Of a DNA stretch of 44,588 nucleotides, positions 30,311-39,846 are shown in pieces (the first letter of the stretch is position 1; each line of letters begins with the position of its first letter). Under the pieces are notes generated by a model, which worked only from the letters and a program-made list of their open reading frames with translations, searched no databases and was not told where the DNA came from. Source of the stretch: Pseudomonadota bacterium (GTDB lineage: Bacteria > Bdellovibrionota_C > UBA2361 > OMII01); the NCBI GenBank assembly GCA_027485595.1, contig JAIXQT010000075.1, positions 1 through 44,588 of the forward strand, written 5' to 3'. The position numbers and the translations under genes are program-made.

Positions 30311-30577
30311 GCTTTATGTTTCCTTTGGTACTTCGGGCCAATGCTCGCGGTGAATGCGGCACTCGCCGGGTATGTCCACGTGACCCCTAAGCTTTGTGGG
30401 CTCGAAGGTCATGAGAACGGAACGTTATCGGGCAAGTATGTTAGAGTGAGACGCACAAGCATTCAAATAATTTACATAAATGTCCGTGACCCTCAGTTAT
30501 AGAGTAAGCAGGTAGGGTAGGGAAAGGTGCTTTGTGTGGGCGAACACTTCTAGGACCCTGTGATGGTTAGATATTAT

Positions 30578-30960
30578 GTAACTACTCAGCAACTGCCGCC
30601 GCAATAACGTGAGCCCCTAGCAGGGTGGTGGAAAATGGTTCCGTCGTGAGCATTTTGAGGGTTTCGGCGAAACGAGGCGGAGACGACGAAAAAACCGGAG
30701 ACGTATCCACTGCGATACGTTGAGGATTTTTTCGTTGGCTGCAACGAAGTTGCAGTCAAACCATCGAAAGGCGCAACAGGAAATCATTTTTCACCACCCT
30801 GCTAGAGGGGCGGCTTTGCGGAGCAAAGCGGGGTGGAGATACTAACTACTCACCTAAAACAGGCACCCCCGACTAGGGGGGCAAGAAAGAAGGTCCGCCA
30901 AAGTCAGCTCAGGTAGCGATGAAATTGCGGCGACGATCTTTAAATTCGGTGAGTAGTTAC
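30578..30960. repeat. R family copy 2 (mosaic), interrupted by element E3
   Basis: GTAACTACTCAGCAACTGCCGCCGCAATAACGTGAGCCCCTAG [E3] CTAGAGGGGCGG ... GAAATTGCGGCGACGATCTTTAAATTCGGTGAGTAGTTAC, with an extra internal TAACTACTCACC end at about 30841. Confidence 0.8.
30617..30805. mobile_element. 181-bp inverted-repeat element, copy E3 (core 30621-30801), CTAG on both sides
   Basis: CTAG|CAGGGTGGTGGAAAATGG ... CATTTTTCACCACCCTG|CTAG; opposite orientation to E1/E2. Confidence 0.9.
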
Positions 30961-31083
30961 GATATTTTAAGGGGCATGCGTGACGCTCCGGTAACTTCCG
31001 CTCTGCCCCTCGTCGAGGGCGCGCCCAGCCCCGAGAAAGGTTATTTCCTTATTGAGAATAGGTGGTTAGGGCGGCCCGCCAGA

Positions 31084-32142
31084 CTACATCGGCCTAAAAT
31101 CGGTCTTTGGTGTGATACTGGTCACGAAGTGTACCAAGATCGCGATCGCGAGCTCTACGTCTCGGTAGGCGCACACCTCTGCTTGGGTATGCATATACCG
31201 ATTCGGGATGCCGATCGCTGCTGCGGCAACACCGCCTCTCGCCACCTGAATGGTGTTGGCATCGTTACCAAGGGGGCGGGTAGTTGGCGCTATCTGGAAG
31301 GCGCTCTTCGTCTTTTTAGCGGAGTCTCGAAGCATTCGCTCAACGACAGGATTGATATTTGGCCCTGCGGCTATTGTGGGTCCGGCTCCAAGTTTGCACG
31401 GGGTAGCCTTCGCGTTTTCATTCCCGGGATTATCGGTGGCGTGTGTAACATCGATAGCGATACCGACCTCCGGATTGATGCCGTAGGCTGAGGTTTGCGC
31501 TCCACGAAGTCCGACCTCCTCCTGCACGGTGCTTACGGCATATAACCCGACGTTGAGTTTTTTCTTCGAGCAGAGGCGTAAGACCTCCATGGCGACGAAG
31601 AGTCCCACTTTATCGTCAAGTCCTGGTGCTGAGATGAGGCCATTTCCGAGATCGAGCACGGAGAGATGAAATGTGGCGACATCGCCTATTTTAACCCGTT
31701 TTTCGGCGTCTTTTTTGTCTTTGGCTCCAATGTCGATCCAGATTCGCTCGATATCGTTCTTGGTTTTGTCCCGTTCATCGCCGCTCTGCGCGTGAATTGG
31801 TTTGCGTCCGATAACACCTTCGATCGGCCCCCTCTCGGTGTGAACGGTCACTCGAGCTGCATGGAGTACTCCAACGTCTATTCCTCCGAGCGCCGAAACG
31901 TAGAGGTACCCGTCGCTTGAGATGTGCCGAACCATGAGAGCGATCTGATCGCAGTGCCCGGCTAGCATCACCTTGCGTGGAGCCTTGGGATTGAGGGCAC
32001 AGATCACATTTCCGTGGAGATCGGTTTCGATAGAGTCGGCATACGCTTTCATGCGTTGTCGAACCAGCCGTTGGACCGGCTGCTCGTGTCCGGTAGGCGA
32101 GGGGGTGAGAAGGAGCGAGTGGAGAAAGTCTTTTGAATCCAT
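31084..32142 (-). CDS. M42 family metallopeptidase
   Basis: MLAGHCDQIALMVRHIS, SAPGLDDKVGLFVAMEVL, STVQEEVGLRGAQTSAY, AIDVTHATDNPG. Confidence 0.94.
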   Translation of the reverse strand: MDSKDFLHSLLLTPSPTGHEQPVQRLVRQRMKAYADSIETDLHGNVICALNPKAPRKVMLAGHCDQIALMVRHISSDGYLYVSALGGIDVGVLHAARVTVHTERGPIEGVIGRKPIHAQSGDERDKTKNDIERIWIDIGAKDKKDAEKRVKIGDVATFHLSVLDLGNGLISAPGLDDKVGLFVAMEVLRLCSKKKLNVGLYAVSTVQEEVGLRGAQTSAYGINPEVGIAIDVTHATDNPGNENAKATPCKLGAGPTIAAGPNINPVVERMLRDSAKKTKSAFQIAPTTRPLGNDANTIQVARGGVAAAAIGIPNRYMHTQAEVCAYRDVELAIAILVHFVTSITPKTDFRPM

Positions 32143-32174
32143 CTTTTGAAAACCTTTCTAGGGTTGGGTGCTGC

Positions 32175-32243
32175 TTAGCATGGTGGTGAAAAATGGTTCC
32201 GTCGAAAGACGCAACAGGAAATCATTTTTCACCACCATGCTAG
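32175..32243. mobile_element. Short (61-bp core) deletion derivative of the 181-bp element, core 32179-32239
   Basis: TTAG|CATGGTGGTGAAAAATGGTTCCGTCGAAAGACGCAACAGGAAATCATTTTTCACCACCATG|CTAG. Confidence 0.85.
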
Positions 32244-32336
32244 TACGATGATGCTTTGGGGGTTCTCGATGCGCCACTCCTCTCTTTTTCCTAGTGGTCT
32301 TAGGGGGATATATGGATTAGAACTCGTATCCATATC

Positions 32337-34001
32337 GTGGCATCGTTTCATCTCATGACTTCAACCTCAGTTTACACATCTCTTCAGCTTCAGGATAACG
32401 TACTCATCACCAATCTCGAGCGCCGTCTTAAACGGCGTCAGCGGGTGGGGGAGTGGCGAAACCTCGCCCTGTTTCGAAACCGATCGCTCTGCGCCAGTGA
32501 GGTGGGGCTCACGAAAGTCCGGCGGCGATTGGAGAGCGCGGGTGCTTTTGATATCCGACTTGAGCGGGCTCGCTGGAGGGATGTGGATGGAGAGCGTCGG
32601 ACCTTCACCCTCGCCCGAGCGGCCTCAACTGATATGTGGCCGATGGGTACCCACTACTGGGTCCGCGATAACGCGATAATTGGGGCTCGGTACCTCCTTG
32701 CTCGTGACGCGACGCGGAGGAAAGAAGGTAAAGAGCTTCTCCTTTCGGCGCTCACCTTCATGTCTTCAAAGGCGCAACTGGCTCGATTCGAGGGGATTCT
32801 GAGGTCGTCCTCACCGAAATTTCATCGCGACCCCGCGAATTGGCCCTACATCTTCGCCGCTGTAGGCGACAATCTTAACGCCGCGAGTGAAGAGGGATGG
32901 GCACATAAGCAAGACGCATGGCAGATCGCCATCTTTTATCTGATCGAGGCGATTGAGAGGGGACTTCTCTCAGTGAGTGACCTCTCTGCGAAGCACAAGA
33001 GGTGCATCGGATTAGCTATTCCTTTCTTGGCGAAAGTTGAGTTTTGGCGGTGTGAGAATAGTGGCTCGTGGGAGGAGATTCCCGCGGTGCGATCCTCTGT
33101 GCGGGCGTGGGAACATCGCTTGCTTGTCAAGCTGGTGAAGGTGTCCGCGCTCAAGGAATTTGGGTTCATTCGAAAGGCTTTTGAATCCCACAAGAAATAC
33201 TTGCCAGCCAGTCTGAGACGCTCGACGCTCGACGCCGCAGTGCTCCTCATGGAGCGAAAAGCTATTCGAGCGATGCTTCGCGATCTCCCGAATGAGTCTC
33301 CGGCGTACAAAAAAAGTGATGCCCGCCATCGAGCCGCGGATGGGGCGCTCATATACCTTCTCTTGATGGATTATCCTTACTTTCTCGCCGCTCGTTTGGG
33401 AGAGGATGCTCGGTGGGCCCATGCCCTAGAGGCCAAGATTCTTAAGAAGGTTGAGTCATTGAGCGATCCCGCGACCGGCGCTATCCGGAGATATCGTGGT
33501 GACTGCTACCAGCGGACGGGGTATTTCCGTAATGTAACGATCGCGAAGCTCGCGGCTATCTACGGTTCTCCATCAGGTGACGCCAGCAGTCATTTTCAGG
33601 CCAGAAACAGGGTCGTTCCACACGGCCGTGAGGCGGCCTGGACGCACTTCGTGTGGCAGCTCGCGGCGTGGAGTGGGGAACGATATCTCGACACAGGGTC
33701 GATACTGTATCGACGACTTCACGATCGCTACTTTCTCAGAGGCATGTCGCTCTTCACGGGTGCTGGCGAAGCGAGTGTCGACCAGGACACTAAGGGCAAA
33801 CCACGAATAATCACTATCAAGCCCCTTAAGATGACGGAGTGTTACATCTCCGAGAGGACGCAGGATGGTCGAGATCTTGTGTTTCCATCCCCTCATACAC
33901 CGCTCAATTGGGCGGTGGCCGAGATGTTTCAGGCTTTTGACGTTCGACGGGAGGTTCTTGCAACTCAGAAGTCGGTCAAAAAATCCGCGACAAAACGGTA
34001 A
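32337..34001 (+). CDS. GH15-like (alpha/alpha)6 glycosidase-type protein
   Basis: MGTHYWVRDNAIIGARYLLARD, DNLNAASEEGWAHKQDAWQIAIFYLIEAI, HGREAAWTHFVWQLA. Call by motif resemblance. Confidence 0.7.
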   Translation: MASFHLMTSTSVYTSLQLQDNVLITNLERRLKRRQRVGEWRNLALFRNRSLCASEVGLTKVRRRLESAGAFDIRLERARWRDVDGERRTFTLARAASTDMWPMGTHYWVRDNAIIGARYLLARDATRRKEGKELLLSALTFMSSKAQLARFEGILRSSSPKFHRDPANWPYIFAAVGDNLNAASEEGWAHKQDAWQIAIFYLIEAIERGLLSVSDLSAKHKRCIGLAIPFLAKVEFWRCENSGSWEEIPAVRSSVRAWEHRLLVKLVKVSALKEFGFIRKAFESHKKYLPASLRRSTLDAAVLLMERKAIRAMLRDLPNESPAYKKSDARHRAADGALIYLLLMDYPYFLAARLGEDARWAHALEAKILKKVESLSDPATGAIRRYRGDCYQRTGYFRNVTIAKLAAIYGSPSGDASSHFQARNRVVPHGREAAWTHFVWQLAAWSGERYLDTGSILYRRLHDRYFLRGMSLFTGAGEASVDQDTKGKPRIITIKPLKMTECYISERTQDGRDLVFPSPHTPLNWAVAEMFQAFDVRREVLATQKSVKKSATKR

Positions 34002-34094
34002 TTGGAGCTTGTTTTCGAGCTGTGCTAGGGTGCTTGGCAGGAAGCTGCGGAAGGTCGTGGTGGTATTCATTGTTGTTTTTGGACACACATACTC

Positions 34095-35597
34095 ATGTCA
34101 GTTGAAGAAAGCGTTGTAGAGCCGGTCGTTGATCAGGTAGCTGAGCGGGCAAACCGCCTCGTTAAGTTAGAGAACTTTAAGAAGGCGGGCGTTCATCCGT
34201 ACCCAGCCAAGTTTGATAAACAGATCGACCTCGCCGACGCTAAAGAGCTTCCCCTGGACGCGCCGGTCAAGACCGCAGGACGCATCGTGCTCTTCCGCCA
34301 GATGGGGAGTATCACCTTCGCCCACCTTCAGGATTTCTCTGGTCGTATGCAGGTTGTGTTTAAGAAGGATCTCCTCGGAGAGGATCTCTATAAGCTCATC
34401 ACGAAGAATCACGACCTCGGTGATTATATCGGCGTCGAGGGGGTCACGTTCGTGACGAAGACTGGCGAAAAGTCGATCCAGGTAAACGCGTGGACGTTCC
34501 TCGGTAAGGCCCTTCTTCCCCCACCGGGGAAGTACCACGGGCTCAAAGATCGGGAGGTGTTGTATCGGCGGCGCTACCTCGATCTCATATCGAACGAGGA
34601 TAGTCGCAAGCGGTTCGCGCTGCGCAGCTCCCTGATTCGAGCTATTCGTGAGTTCTACTGGAAGGAGGGGTTCCTTGAGGTCGAGACCTCAACCCTTATG
34701 CACAACGCTACCGGCGCCGCGGCTCGCCCATACCACACCCACAACAACGCGCTCGATATCGACCTTGTGTTGCGCATCTCGCACGAGCTTCCGCTCAAAG
34801 AGCTTGTCGTCGGAGGATTTGAGAAGGTCTTCGAGCTTGGGAAGGCTTTTCGCAATGAGGGGCACGATCCATCTCATCTTCCAGAGCATACGCACCTCGA
34901 GCACTACGCTGCTTTTTGGAGTTATGAGGAGAATATCCTCTTTACGGAGCGAATGTTCGATTATCTCTTTAGCTCCCTCAACCTTCCGAGGGTTATGCCT
35001 CTCAAAGATCGAGAGGGAAATGAGCACCAGGTTGATTGGAGTACTCCGTGGCCTCGGGTGGATTACATCGAGCTCATCCGTAAGGACTCTGGCCTCGATG
35101 TTATGAAGTACACCTCGGCTGATGAGCTTCGCTCCGATATTCGAAAGAAGGGGATTGAGTTCGAGGGGATGAGCTCCATGGGCCTTACAACCCTTATCGA
35201 CAATCTCTACAAGAAGGTCAGTCGCCCCAAGATCGTGCAACCAACTATCCTCTTCAACTATCCAAAGATCTTGCAGCCTCTCGCTCGTGTGAACGATGGC
35301 GATACGAATCTTGTTGATCAATTCCAGCTCGTTGTGAACGGTTGGGAGATTATCAAGGCGTACTCGGAGCTCGTTGATCCTATCGATCAGCGTGAGCGCT
35401 TCATGGAGCAATCGTCAGCCCGAAGCGAGGGAGATGAGGAGGCTATGGACATCGATACTGAGTATCTGGTGTCGATGGAGCACGGCATGCCACCTATCAG
35501 TGGATGGGGCATGGGTGTCGATCGGTTTATGGCGCTCCTAACGGGGCAGGACAATCTCCGCGATGTTGTGCTCTTTCCACTCATGCGACCAGAGTAA
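34095..35597 (+). CDS. lysS: Lysyl-tRNA synthetase, class II
   Basis: FLEVETSTLMHNATGAAARPYHTHNNALD, FELGKAFRNEGHDPSHLPEHTHLEHYAAF, GWGMGVDRFMALLTG. Confidence 0.95.
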   Translation: MSVEESVVEPVVDQVAERANRLVKLENFKKAGVHPYPAKFDKQIDLADAKELPLDAPVKTAGRIVLFRQMGSITFAHLQDFSGRMQVVFKKDLLGEDLYKLITKNHDLGDYIGVEGVTFVTKTGEKSIQVNAWTFLGKALLPPPGKYHGLKDREVLYRRRYLDLISNEDSRKRFALRSSLIRAIREFYWKEGFLEVETSTLMHNATGAAARPYHTHNNALDIDLVLRISHELPLKELVVGGFEKVFELGKAFRNEGHDPSHLPEHTHLEHYAAFWSYEENILFTERMFDYLFSSLNLPRVMPLKDREGNEHQVDWSTPWPRVDYIELIRKDSGLDVMKYTSADELRSDIRKKGIEFEGMSSMGLTTLIDNLYKKVSRPKIVQPTILFNYPKILQPLARVNDGDTNLVDQFQLVVNGWEIIKAYSELVDPIDQRERFMEQSSARSEGDEEAMDIDTEYLVSMEHGMPPISGWGMGVDRFMALLTGQDNLRDVVLFPLMRPE

Positions 35598-35609
35598 ACT
35601 AAAGGAAGC

Positions 35610-37892
35610 ATGGCAAAGCGATCGGGTGAGGCACCTTCTACAGCTGAAGCTTTTGTAAAGAAGGTGCCGGTTCTCTTCTTTCTTGTGCGTCAAGGAGGAG
35701 CTTATAAGGTCGGTCGGCGGTGGGGAATCTTCGACACGCTCGCGGTGCGAGTTATAGATGACGTGACCGTCGCAGATGGGGAGAGTTCGAAGACCGTTGT
35801 CGCTTTCACGGAGATCCCGCCGCACTCACCTGATGTCAAAGCGGTCGAGATTCCAACGCAGATTGCGCTTGAGAGGGTCTTCTTCCATATCCAAGGGGTT
35901 TCTCGGCTCATCATTAACCCTCGACGAGAGATAGATGGCCTTGCTGTTCAGCAGGCGGGGATCGAGAGCGTCGTTCCTGAACATTTCTCTCCAGAGCAGA
36001 CCCTCTTGCGGGCCGAGATCCCGGAGATCTTGGGTGCTTTCGCGCTACCCAAGCGAAAAGTCGTTGATATTGTTGAGCGAGGCGAGCGAGCTTTTCGCAA
36101 GAACTCCCTTTTTGAGGCAGTGTGCCTCGCTCGGAGAGCGAAGCAGCAGGATGTCGCGGATAATCACCGGCCGTGGTTTGTGGAGTTGATGGCAGTAAGC
36201 TTTATGGGGCTGCCGGATGAGGCGCTCTCCCTGTATGAGCAGTACATTGTACGTGGCACGTCTGAGCCAGAGTCGCAGCTTGTGGCGGCGCGATTTCGAC
36301 TGCTACTGAAACAGTACAATGAGGCGCGTACGATCCTTCATACGCTTACGTTTAACGCGGATCTCGGAGCGATTGCCTCGTGCGAGTTGGCGCGATCGTA
36401 TGTCGCAAGCGGTGAGTTTGACCGAGCCATAGATCTCGCGACAACGGCGATCCAAAAGGATCCTACCTACCTTGAATCATACCTTGTGCGAGGAATAGCT
36501 CAGCGAGGGCTCTCGTACCCGGTTGGTGATGAGGAAGGGTTAGGAGAGGCTTTAAAAGATTTTGAGAAAGTGGCCCAGGCCGGTGGTTTCAACGCACCAG
36601 AGGCTCTCTTTCACGCGGGAACTATCTTCGGTCGACTTGGAGCACTTGAGCAGGCAGAGATCGCGCTTCGCCAATCGCTCTTTCAGCGTGATCGATACGC
36701 GAGTCGTGACGCTCTCGTGCGAGTGCTGTGCGCTGCGAAAAAATTCGCCGCAGCCCGAGAGGAGTTGGACCTTTTATGCGCACTCGCTCCCTCTGTCACA
36801 GAGGAGTTGCGTAAGGAGGTACAAACCCATCTTACGACCTCTGAGGTTGAAAAAGGGGATGGAGCGTCTGCCCTCTGGTCCGACGAGGTCGCCGCGGCGC
36901 TGAAGAGCGCTCGAGAGGCGCTCCACGCGTGGACCGTACCGATTCGGGGAGAGCTCCTTGATTTCGCGATCCTGGATGATTTCATTAACAGGTACGCGCC
37001 AGCGGGTGAGTTCATGGCTGCGGGGGCGAAGGAGCTTCTGTGTGATGTAGGTGTTGCGGCCGTAGGCAGATCTATCGCGTTACATCTCGGTGGCCTCTTG
37101 GTGTCAGAGTGCGGAGCATCCTGGGACACTGAACACGCGTCTGCCAGGGTATCTGTAATCTCAAGGAAAGGGACGAGGCTTCCTCTTGAGACCTTTGTCC
37201 ACGAGCGAATCCTCCTTGGCGCGAGTGGAGACAATTTTTCATCGTTAGAATCGCTGGTGGCGGAAGCGCACCTGGCGGAGGGGATCGTGTCATCGCTCGC
37301 GGAGTATCGCTCTCCCTTGTGGCACGAGGCCGGGATCAAAGAGGTTGAGGAATTTCAGCGGCAGGCTGACTGGGCTCGCGAAAAGGTCGCCGCTCTTGGT
37401 GCCGAGCTTACCGGTTCTTTGCGGGACCTTGAGGAGATTGATCGGACGATAGAGGCTGCTTTTGAGCCTGGTGGGGTGGTTCAAGAGGTGGCCAAGCCGG
37501 TTCTCGGGGATGAGGTCGAACGCTTCGTGGTAGGGCTTGGACTCTTGGTTGGCGACGTGATCGCGCGCAACGCCACCGCGACGTGGTGCACGCACGAACT
37601 TCCAGAGGGCTTTTCTCTGCTTATTGTAGATCTTGGGCGAGTGTTTCCAGTCGCGAGGGTTCAACGACGGGTGTACCTCTCCTCCGCCGCCGATCCGACG
37701 TCGACGTTGGGTAGCTTTGCGTTTGGTGTCGCCGCAGCCATTATGGCCAGTCGAATCCGCGCCGGAGTGTATCGTGACCGGCCTCACGTCTTGACCGCCT
37801 TTAAGGATTTACTGCCGAGCGTCTCCTCGTTTTCTGAGGAGGAGCTCGACGTGGTGGTTAATGCGCTTTTTGAGCGGGGGCGCGTGGCATAA
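35610..37892 (+). CDS. Tetratricopeptide-repeat protein of unknown function
   Basis: 760-aa ORF; helical repeats such as AEIALRQSLFQRDRYASRDALVRVL and FDRAIDLATTAIQKDPTYLESYLVRGIAQ. Confidence 0.75.
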   Translation: MAKRSGEAPSTAEAFVKKVPVLFFLVRQGGAYKVGRRWGIFDTLAVRVIDDVTVADGESSKTVVAFTEIPPHSPDVKAVEIPTQIALERVFFHIQGVSRLIINPRREIDGLAVQQAGIESVVPEHFSPEQTLLRAEIPEILGAFALPKRKVVDIVERGERAFRKNSLFEAVCLARRAKQQDVADNHRPWFVELMAVSFMGLPDEALSLYEQYIVRGTSEPESQLVAARFRLLLKQYNEARTILHTLTFNADLGAIASCELARSYVASGEFDRAIDLATTAIQKDPTYLESYLVRGIAQRGLSYPVGDEEGLGEALKDFEKVAQAGGFNAPEALFHAGTIFGRLGALEQAEIALRQSLFQRDRYASRDALVRVLCAAKKFAAAREELDLLCALAPSVTEELRKEVQTHLTTSEVEKGDGASALWSDEVAAALKSAREALHAWTVPIRGELLDFAILDDFINRYAPAGEFMAAGAKELLCDVGVAAVGRSIALHLGGLLVSECGASWDTEHASARVSVISRKGTRLPLETFVHERILLGASGDNFSSLESLVAEAHLAEGIVSSLAEYRSPLWHEAGIKEVEEFQRQADWAREKVAALGAELTGSLRDLEEIDRTIEAAFEPGGVVQEVAKPVLGDEVERFVVGLGLLVGDVIARNATATWCTHELPEGFSLLIVDLGRVFPVARVQRRVYLSSAADPTSTLGSFAFGVAAAIMASRIRAGVYRDRPHVLTAFKDLLPSVSSFSEEELDVVVNALFERGRVA

Positions 37893-38050
37893 CGCGCAAC
37901 GATTTCTGAAAGGGGCACGTGGGCAGAGCTATCCGGTTGTCGCTCCTCATGAAATGCTCTTGAAACTTCGTCGAAGAATGCTCACTATTCGGTACGCAGG
38001 GGGTGTTGAATACATCTCCCCTGTGGCCCGTCCGAACCTGTACGACTTTC

Positions 38051-38239
38051 CTGGCAGGGTGATGAAAAAAGGGTCCGTCGTGAGCATTGTGAGAGTTTAG
38101 ACGAAACGAGGCGGAGACGACGAAAGAACCGGAGACGTATCCACCGAGATATGTTGAGGATTTGTTCGTTGGTTCCAACGAAGTTGCAGTCAAACGATCG
38201 CAATGCGCAGCAGGAGATCTTTTTTCACCAGCCCGCTAA
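38051..38239. mobile_element. 181-bp inverted-repeat element, copy E5 (core 38055-38235)
   Basis: CTGG|CAGGGTGATGAAAAAAG ... CTTTTTTCACCAGCCCG|CTAA; same orientation as E3. Confidence 0.82.
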
Positions 38240-38280
38240 CCGTGGGGCTTGGGGCGCAACAAAATGGAGATGCTAAGGTC

Positions 38281-39009
38281 ATGATAGAGGTACGTGGGCT
38301 TTCCAAGAGCTATGGAGACTACCAAGCGGTCGAGGATATTAGCTTCACCGCGGGCAAGGGAGAGATCGTTGGGTTTTTGGGACCTAACGGTGCTGGTAAG
38401 ACCACAACGATTCGAATGTTGGCCACCTACCTTCCACCCACCGCGGGATCGGCAACCGTCGCTGGGTTCAACGTCGTCACCCAAGCCGATGAGGTTCGAA
38501 AGCGAATAGGCTACTTGCCGGAAAACCCTCCGCTCTACGGAGAGATGAAGGTCGTTGAGTACCTCACATTCATCGCTGAGATTAAGGGTGTTGTTCGCTC
38601 CAGGATCGCCGCTCGTGTCGAGGAGGTGATGGAGCAGTGCTTCGTCGCTGATGTGCGCAATAAGTTGTGCAACCATCTCTCGCGTGGGTATCGCCAACGT
38701 GTTGGCCTGGCTCAGGCGATCATGAATGACCCAGAGGTAATCATTCTTGATGAGCCCACAAGTGGGCTTGATCCGAAGCAAATTATCGAGATTCGTAAAC
38801 TTATTAAGTCGCTCGGAGAGCGGCACACCGTGCTTTTGAGCACGCATATTCTGCCAGAGGTGGCGATGGTGTGTGACAAAGTAGTCATCGTCAATCGAGG
38901 ACATGTGGTCGTTGAGGGGCCATTAAGCCAGGTTTCTAGAGATAAGTCTTTGGAGCAGGTCTTCCTCGAGAGTGTGAGCCAAGACGGCCCTATCGTAACC
39001 GCGGCGTAG
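38281..39009 (+). CDS. ABC transporter ATP-binding protein (GldA-like)
   Basis: Walker A GPNGAGKTTT, signature LSRGYRQRVGLAQA, Walker B VIILDEPTSGLDP. ATG at 38281 preferred over the 38203 start, which lies in the repeat. Confidence 0.94.
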   Translation: MIEVRGLSKSYGDYQAVEDISFTAGKGEIVGFLGPNGAGKTTTIRMLATYLPPTAGSATVAGFNVVTQADEVRKRIGYLPENPPLYGEMKVVEYLTFIAEIKGVVRSRIAARVEEVMEQCFVADVRNKLCNHLSRGYRQRVGLAQAIMNDPEVIILDEPTSGLDPKQIIEIRKLIKSLGERHTVLLSTHILPEVAMVCDKVVIVNRGHVVVEGPLSQVSRDKSLEQVFLESVSQDGPIVTAA

Positions 39010-39044
39010 ATCGGTATTGCTTAAGAGAATTGTAGAGAGGGTAT

Positions 39045-39815
39045 ATGCGTACTATTTGGGCCATCTGTAAGAGAGAGTTGCTCGCTTTCTTTGTGTCGCC
39101 GATTGCGTACTTCGTAATAACCGGGTTCACACTGCTGGTTGGATTTTTCTTTTTCAATCATCTCTCCTATTTCGCGCAGATGGTTGAAATGTCCTCGATG
39201 ATCTCGTTACGCGGTAGGGAGCTTCCGAATCTCAATCAGACCGTCATCGAGGGCGTATTTCACACTATGGTGGTTATTTTGGTTTTCTTAATACCGCTCC
39301 TTACGATGCGAACCATCGCTGAGGAGAAAAAGAAGGGGACCTTCGAGCTTCTCATTACGTCCCCTGTGTCCGTCTCTCAGATCGTACTGGGCAAGTTTTT
39401 GAGTATCGCTATCGTGCTTACAATCATGCTCTCCGTGAACCTTATCTTCCCGGCGCTTCTGGTGAAGTATGGTAATCCGGAGATCCTCCCCATTGTGTCC
39501 GGTTTCCTTGGCTTGGTGCTGTGTAGTTTAGGATTCGCGAGTATTGGCATGGCTGTGTCCTCATTTACCGAAAATCAGGTTGTTGCCGGCGTTGTCAGCA
39601 TGGTTACCCTTTTGCTCCTCTACGTTATTCAAGCTCCCGCGGAGTCACTCGGCGGGACAGCGGCTGAAGTGTTTCGTTACCTCTCCCCGGTTGAGCAGTT
39701 GCAAGATCTCTTGCGAGGAATCATCACCTTAAAATCGATCACCTATTTTGTGAGTTTGATTGTCGTTGGACTCTTCCTTTCACAGCGCGCGCTTGAGGCG
39801 TACAGGTGGCGATAG
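39045..39815 (+). CDS. ABC transporter permease (GldF-like, ABC-2 type)
   Basis: LLTMRTIAEEKKKGTFELLITSPVSVSQIVLGKFLS and multiple TM helices. Confidence 0.92.
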   Translation: MRTIWAICKRELLAFFVSPIAYFVITGFTLLVGFFFFNHLSYFAQMVEMSSMISLRGRELPNLNQTVIEGVFHTMVVILVFLIPLLTMRTIAEEKKKGTFELLITSPVSVSQIVLGKFLSIAIVLTIMLSVNLIFPALLVKYGNPEILPIVSGFLGLVLCSLGFASIGMAVSSFTENQVVAGVVSMVTLLLLYVIQAPAESLGGTAAEVFRYLSPVEQLQDLLRGIITLKSITYFVSLIVVGLFLSQRALEAYRWR

Positions 39816-39846
39816 GCGGCTGAGATACGAGTAAGGAGATTAAGAG

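Noticed and set aside
30919-31491. 190-aa + strand ORF
   Set aside because: Mostly antisense to the well-supported M42 peptidase and begins inside the R repeat.
38203-38280. Upstream start for the ABC ATPase
   Set aside because: The extension is encoded by the 181-bp element; the ATG at 38281 begins a normal GldA-like N-terminus (MIEVRGLSKSYGDYQAVEDI).
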